64,000 bases of DNA from Glandiceps talaboti (lineage: Eukaryota > Hemichordata > Enteropneusta > Spengelidae), in NCBI RefSeq assembly GCF_964340395.1, contig NC_135568.1, forward strand, positions 15,400,276 through 15,464,275. The letters are read 5' to 3'. Position numbers and translations under genes: made by a program. A model generated the notes under the pieces. That model was given only the letters and a program-made list of their open reading frames with translations, did not search any database and was not told the origin of the DNA. Numbering within the stretch: the stretch's first letter is position 1; each line of letters starts with the position of its first letter. Shown here piece by piece: positions 51,901-58,600 of this stretch.

Positions 51901-54900
51901 ATTTTCATGCCCCCCCCCCCCCCACCCAGAAAAAAAAGATAACTCAGCTTGTGCCAATTTTAGTTATAATGCATTTCTTGTTTGTCAATATTAAAGCATG
52001 GTATGAACCAGTATACTTCATTATAGGACGTTCTCACATTTTCTTTTCATCATTTTGTTCAGAATTTCTAGCCCAAGTTGTGCGCTTAAGTAAACGCTTT
52101 TACGACAGTGTCTCTCATTTTGAATATATGTTTTGTCATATATTATGCTCAGTGATAGCTCAGAAATATTTATTTCAATATTTACTTTTCCAGTGGCTGT
52201 CGCCTCCTTTATTTGGGAACAAGACTGAAGACAACTATTTGTACCAGATAACTGTTTACACTGGACTCAGACCAAATGCAGGGACAACATGTGATGTTTC
52301 ATTTGAAATAACTGGTGAACAAGATCAAAGTGGGGTCAAATTCCTCAAGGATAAGGAAAGAATTGTGGTAATATGTTGTATGTTGTTCAATACTAAAGAT
52401 AGAACCCAATGACGCATAAGTAAAAGTGTTCCGATGAATAGTCAGGGTATTTGCATGAGTGCGTACTATGTTCTCTACAGTCCTATTTTCACGAGCCTTG
52501 TGAGTGATAGTGCAACAGGAAATGCCACAAGCACTTAGTGCAAATACCCCAAAGTACTTGCTCTGGTACTTACACATCACACGTCCAGCCTAATTTCTCC
52601 CCTGGAACTATTGTGGTACCCTAGGTTATGTCATTATTACATTATTGTTTACCCAAATCATGTTAACAACAAATTCTCTAAAAATCATACTGTGTAATCA
52701 CATGATTTGGTATACAAGGAATATTCACATACACTCATTTGCATAAATGTGTACAATCATGTTATTGGTACCATCTCACAGTAAAAATAAAGTAAAATAC
52801 CTACATTATTTTGTGACGTCATGTTATCAGAAACAACCTTTTTCATTTTTGCCTCAACATAATTCACCTGTTAAATGTCATGTGATAAATTGAACTGCAA
52901 CTTTGATGTCATATGTTAAACAGTCATGTGGAGAATCTCAGATGCAAAATAATAATGAAAGCATTCTTATTTTAAATTGTATTTGTCTTATATGCTAGTT
53001 TTGTTATGTTCGTATGTAATTTTATATCATGGTGGTGTCAGTGATTTTTCTGCTTTCTTATCTCAGAATCCAATTTATTCATAAAATTTATGAGAAAGAT
53101 GTCATTCTCAATAGAGGATATTAGGAGTTAAGAATAACTAGAGGCATGACCCATCTACTAAAACAGAATAACTTGTCATCGACTTTTCTGGACAAACGTT
53201 TGGAATTTTCAGTTTTTACTTTTTTTAATCATTTTTGAAATATTTCTCCTGCAGAAGCTGTCCACTGGTTCAGTGAGAACTTTCATTATGTCAGTGCCCA
53301 AGTGTCTTGGTCCATTGCTGTACATTCACATCTGGTTGAATATTACTAAGGGCAAGCTGGTTGATGGTTGGTTCTTGGAGAGAATTGAAGTCCTTGATCT
53401 TCAGAAGAAACACAAGTATGTGTTACATTTCGATATATTTCAAGTGAATTATCCATTCTAAGAGTCCATGCTTGAATAAGTTCAATGCAAGAGATAGTAA
53501 TTTTCAAACTTGTTTTCGTTATTTCTATTTATAATGCATATTTATTTGTTGACCATGCATGTCTCAAATCAGGGTCATTATATTATGTGCTGCAGTGAGT
53601 TATCATATGTATCTATAATAATGTGTTGTGTATTACAATGAAAAGATCAAGATGCCATGCACTAATTATCCATAGCGTGTCCCAGTACACTGCCCATTGT
53701 ACTTAAACCCATTTTGTGATAATGCCTTTAACTTGTCTTTTCAAATGTTTGAAAGACTGACAAAGTTTTCAATACCTTTGCCAATCAGCCCAACATTATT
53801 ATATAGTATTGTCAATGCCAAACATGTGTGCATAAAGTAGGGGTATTGGGTATACCTTTTTGGCCAGGACGATGGGTTTTTATACCTCATTAGTATTTGT
53901 TTTCAGCCCTTCTTAAAGTTTTGCCCTTCCGTACAATCCGTTCTTCAAGTCATAAAGTCTTAATGTACACAATATGTACAAGCCACATGATAAACATAAA
54001 CATTATAAAACAAAAGATATAGGCTCCTCCAGGATTTGTCCTGGAAGCTAAACTAATTAGCAGCGATGAAAGTATGATAAACTGTAAAGAGATTGGCAGA
54101 TACGTTTAAAGAGGTACACATACTTACATTTGTAGTAACTGAGTATTATTATGTGAAGTTCTCTCATATTCTCTTTACTAATTGATTTTACCTATTGAAA
54201 TCATAATGAACATCTTTTGATTTTGACATATAGATTCCATTTCACCTGTTACAAATGGTTTGCTATTGATAAATCTAGCAGCACTTTACGACAAGTACTA
54301 CCAGTTTGCAGCAAACCCCAATTGACGAAATTTGTGCATTTGATGTCAAGCCATGGTCGAGATAAAATGACCGATGACTACCTATGGGGTTCCGTCGTAA
54401 ATAGGCAAATACCAAGTTCCTTTACACGAGTCGAACGCCTATCCTGTTGTCTGACTGCCATGTTTTTAACAATGTTGGCAAATGCTATGTTTTACAACAG
54501 TGATGATAGAGTTCAGTCAACAAAGATAATACAGTTGGGACCGATAGAGATTCCTCTTGGCATGATCTATACAGGATTGATCAGTTGCCTGGTAACCTTA
54601 CCAGTATCCATCATCACAGTGTATCTATTCAGTAAATCCAAGCCTTATCATGGTGTAAAGAGAAGGCATGGTTCAGCAACTATTCTGAACACCGCAGACA
54701 ATCTCTCGGACATCAATGACAAAAACTTCCCGTTACCTTGGTGGTGTAAATGGATTGCTTGGTTCTTAGTTTGTATTTGCGTACTTCTGTCAGCATTCTT
54801 TGTTGTACTGTACAGCCTACAATGGGGTCCAGATGTTTCAAAGGAATGGTTAACATCTCAACTTTCATCTTTGTTTCTGGCATCATTGCTAATTGACCCA

Positions 54901-55574
54901 TTAAAGGTAAGCAAGTTAAACATTTCATTTTTGTATCATTATTAGTGTAAGTACATGTAAATCTGCTATACCCTAATTACTGTATACATACCAAGTATAC
55001 TATATACAATGAACGTGACACGTAAGCATACTAAAAATAATATAAAATGTAATATTGTCATTGTGTATGATACACATATACATGTACAATATTTTGTTTA
55101 TCCATTTCTGCATACATTTCAATAGGAGTGTCTGTAGAAATAAACACCGCCTTTTTGTTCTAACATTCAACTTATTGACTTATGCGACATAGTGTAATAA
55201 GTAACTTTATAGCTACAGTTTATTGACGTGATCTTTTTTAGAGTAGCATACATTATCTGTCAAATTATCTCATTTCTCTAATGCTAACAAAAGGAAATGT
55301 CACTGATTATATTGTCCTTCTTCATGTTCTCTTTATACAGGCAATCCTAATAGCCTTTGTGCTTACACTGAAGTTCAAGTTGCTCAAAGAACCAACCAAA
55401 GCGGAACCAGACAGCAGTGATGAACGTGGTATCAAACAACCCATTCAGTTTGATTCCATTAAAGTGGAAGAGACTCGCAAACTAAAATGTGAGTAATCTA
55501 TGTGCAGTACACATACAGTTAAAGCAATGTAAATAGAGACCATATTTCTGCTTATATTGGAATTGATAAGAAAG

Positions 55575-55642
<68 letters not shown>

Positions 55643-58600
55643 CCAAATAATTTGTATTTATATCACCAAAATCCAATGGGATGTAATGTTCTATGCTACT
55701 AAACAGGGACAATAGTACGAGTAAATCGATGTCATTTTAAACAATATTAAATACATTGTTGCAAACCACGGCCTGTTTTACGGCACAATTCTTAACTGCC
55801 CCACTGGAAGTGTAGCGGAAGAAATAACAGCTCTGGTTTGTGAGAATCATTAAATATGTCTATGAACAAAATAGTTTAAACAAATGTTTTCTAGCAAGCA
55901 AGATCGAGCGGCTCAATGTCAATGATATCTGGCTGACGTGTGAGCATTTGAAATTGGTGAACCAAACCTAGAACCATTGCAAGCAATCAATGCACTGACT
56001 AGATTAAACATACCATACACATCAACCAAGCACATGCCTGTATTAAAGTGTGTAAGATATATTAGATGGGAATGACTGTACACTGTTTTAATTCTGAACT
56101 AAATGGTTCTAATGTCCAAGGTAGAAAATTTCTCCCTCTTCTCTTAATGTAAGACACCGTCTTCATTACTTATTCTACGAGACTAGTGACATTTCAGAGA
56201 GACTATCAAAATACTATAGTGGTATTGTATTTATGTTGGAATTTATAGATATTTGCCCAGATTATAGTTTATACTAAAACTTTCAAGATTCTCATTATTG
56301 ATATCATTTTGTGTTGTTTTTCTATTTTCCAAACCTTCACCAATCAGACACAAGTGACTTTGCCTCTCCCCCGACACCAAAGGAGATAAAGAGTGCAAGA
56401 CAACTTTACATCAAACATATGAAGCTGATGAAAACGATGAAAGACATGATATTTTGGATACTGTTTCTTGTGGTGACAGTACTGATTACTCAAGTGTACA
56501 GATCTCCATCCCATTACTATAGTAACAAAGCCATGTATCAGACTATTGGGCGCAGAGAAGCACTCCAGGTAATTCAATACAGATTTGTCAGGCTGTGTGT
56601 GTGTTAAAGTGGTCATATAGATGAGATATTGTTATTTATTTGAGCAAAATGTTTAAAAGATGAAAAGTATTACTATCCTGTTTCTATACTTTTAAAAACA
56701 ATTATTATGTTAACAATTAGACCAAGTCTGGATTTGTAAGACAATTGCAAAAAACCCAAATGATATGTTTGACTAAAATTCACTGCCTATGACATTGGAG
56801 AGCTCTCCAATGCCTATGCCTATATAAACAATAACAAGTCTTTTACAATAAATAAGTAACAAACACGGACTTGATCCATGTTGTTCCTCATTTGGTATTT
56901 TTCAAGCAGAATAAAATAGTAAAGTTGTTTTCTTGATCAAAAATCCATTTAAATACCTATTTGTCATCCATATGGCCAATATAATCTGTCGTGTTCTGTT
57001 TATATGTTTGATTATGTAATGTGATTGTTAGTATGAGTGTTTGCATTAGCAATGCTGGCTTGTAGTGTTTTTTCAGTTATTTTGTTTGTTTCTTAGCTTT
57101 TTATTGTTCTGGGGTTAGGCCTCGGAAATCACGCTACAGTTTCACTTTCAAGAAGACTATCTATCAGATCATCCAGAATAATTCATTGCTGGTCAACTGT
57201 TGGCCAGCCACAGCTCTGACGGTCACATGTTATATCCATCAAATGCTATATTTGTGTATTCAATTTGTGAAACTACAATGTAGTATTACTACATACCATT
57301 AATTTGGATATGTAACGTCTTTCCGTGGTTGTCTGTGTTTTTTAGTGCAGGGATGTTAGCTGTATTCTAGAATGGATCAACAAACGGGCACTATATTTTG
57401 ACAAAGAAATCACAGACATGTCCTATGTTGTCAGCAACATCACCTTGCGACAGCAACGTATCGCAACAGGTAGGAATGAAAAAACGATAACAAGTTTGAT
57501 TCTGACATGAAAATAATCATTTTCAATTTTTTTATTTCCTTTCTGGCTTCCTTAGCTAACCTGCACACATTACCAAGATATTTATTCATGTTCAGGGCTG
57601 TTGAATGCCATACATGATCTGCATTCATTTGATCTTCTTAGTATAATTTTGCATGGTTCCTACAAATGTGAAGTAATTAGACTATAAACTCATTTAGACT
57701 TAATGATATAGTCATTGTTTAAACTAAACATAGCTTTAAAAGTAAGAGACACTTCTAGTTCTCATAGCCAGGCAATAAGTGGGTACTATGTTATATTAAT
57801 GAGTAAACATTATTAATAGCGATTTCAGGTTTTCAATACTAGAGTTGCTCCTTTTCATATGTCATAGTCTCATTTTGTTCCTATCATTTCATACTTTTTC
57901 AGACCTCTGTTCAGATAAACCAGTACTGAAAGCAATTCATGAGAAGTGCATTTCTCATGAAGAGATGGATAAAGGGGCATACGGAACAGGATGGACAACA
58001 TCACAATCAGACAATGTAACCAACTTTACGTACTCTCCATGGGTGCATAGTAGTCATCACCACAACCATCTAAAGTACACACTCTCTGTCTGGGCACCAA
58101 GTGGCAATCGATACAACGCAGATGGTTTCATTGCACCACTCGGTAAAGATGGGCGTGCAGCGAGAGATTCCATAGACACTCTAATTGATAACGGATGGGT
58201 CGATAGGTACACACGGGTCCTTATCTTGGAGTTCACCACATACAACCCAAATGCGAATCTCCTCAGTGCGGTAACATTCCTAGCAGAGTGTCGTAGTACA
58301 AGTATCATCTCTACCATGATTGAGGTTTCTACTGTGGTCTTAATGGATCCATTCCAAGCCAAGAACGACGCAGTCTTTCCGGTAATATGTCATGCCCTGT
58401 TCAGCATTCTCACACTACATTTGTTGTTCAGATATCTCTCTGATGCAGGTGTGTGTGGTTGTAAAGTTGCATGGAGTTTCTGGAACGCATGGTACTTGAC
58501 AGGTTCGGCTTTAGGCATGATTTCCACCGCCATGCTGATTCTACGATTGGTCGTGATGAAATGGGTACTTCAAGAACTCAGCCACTGTGAAGGTAATTTA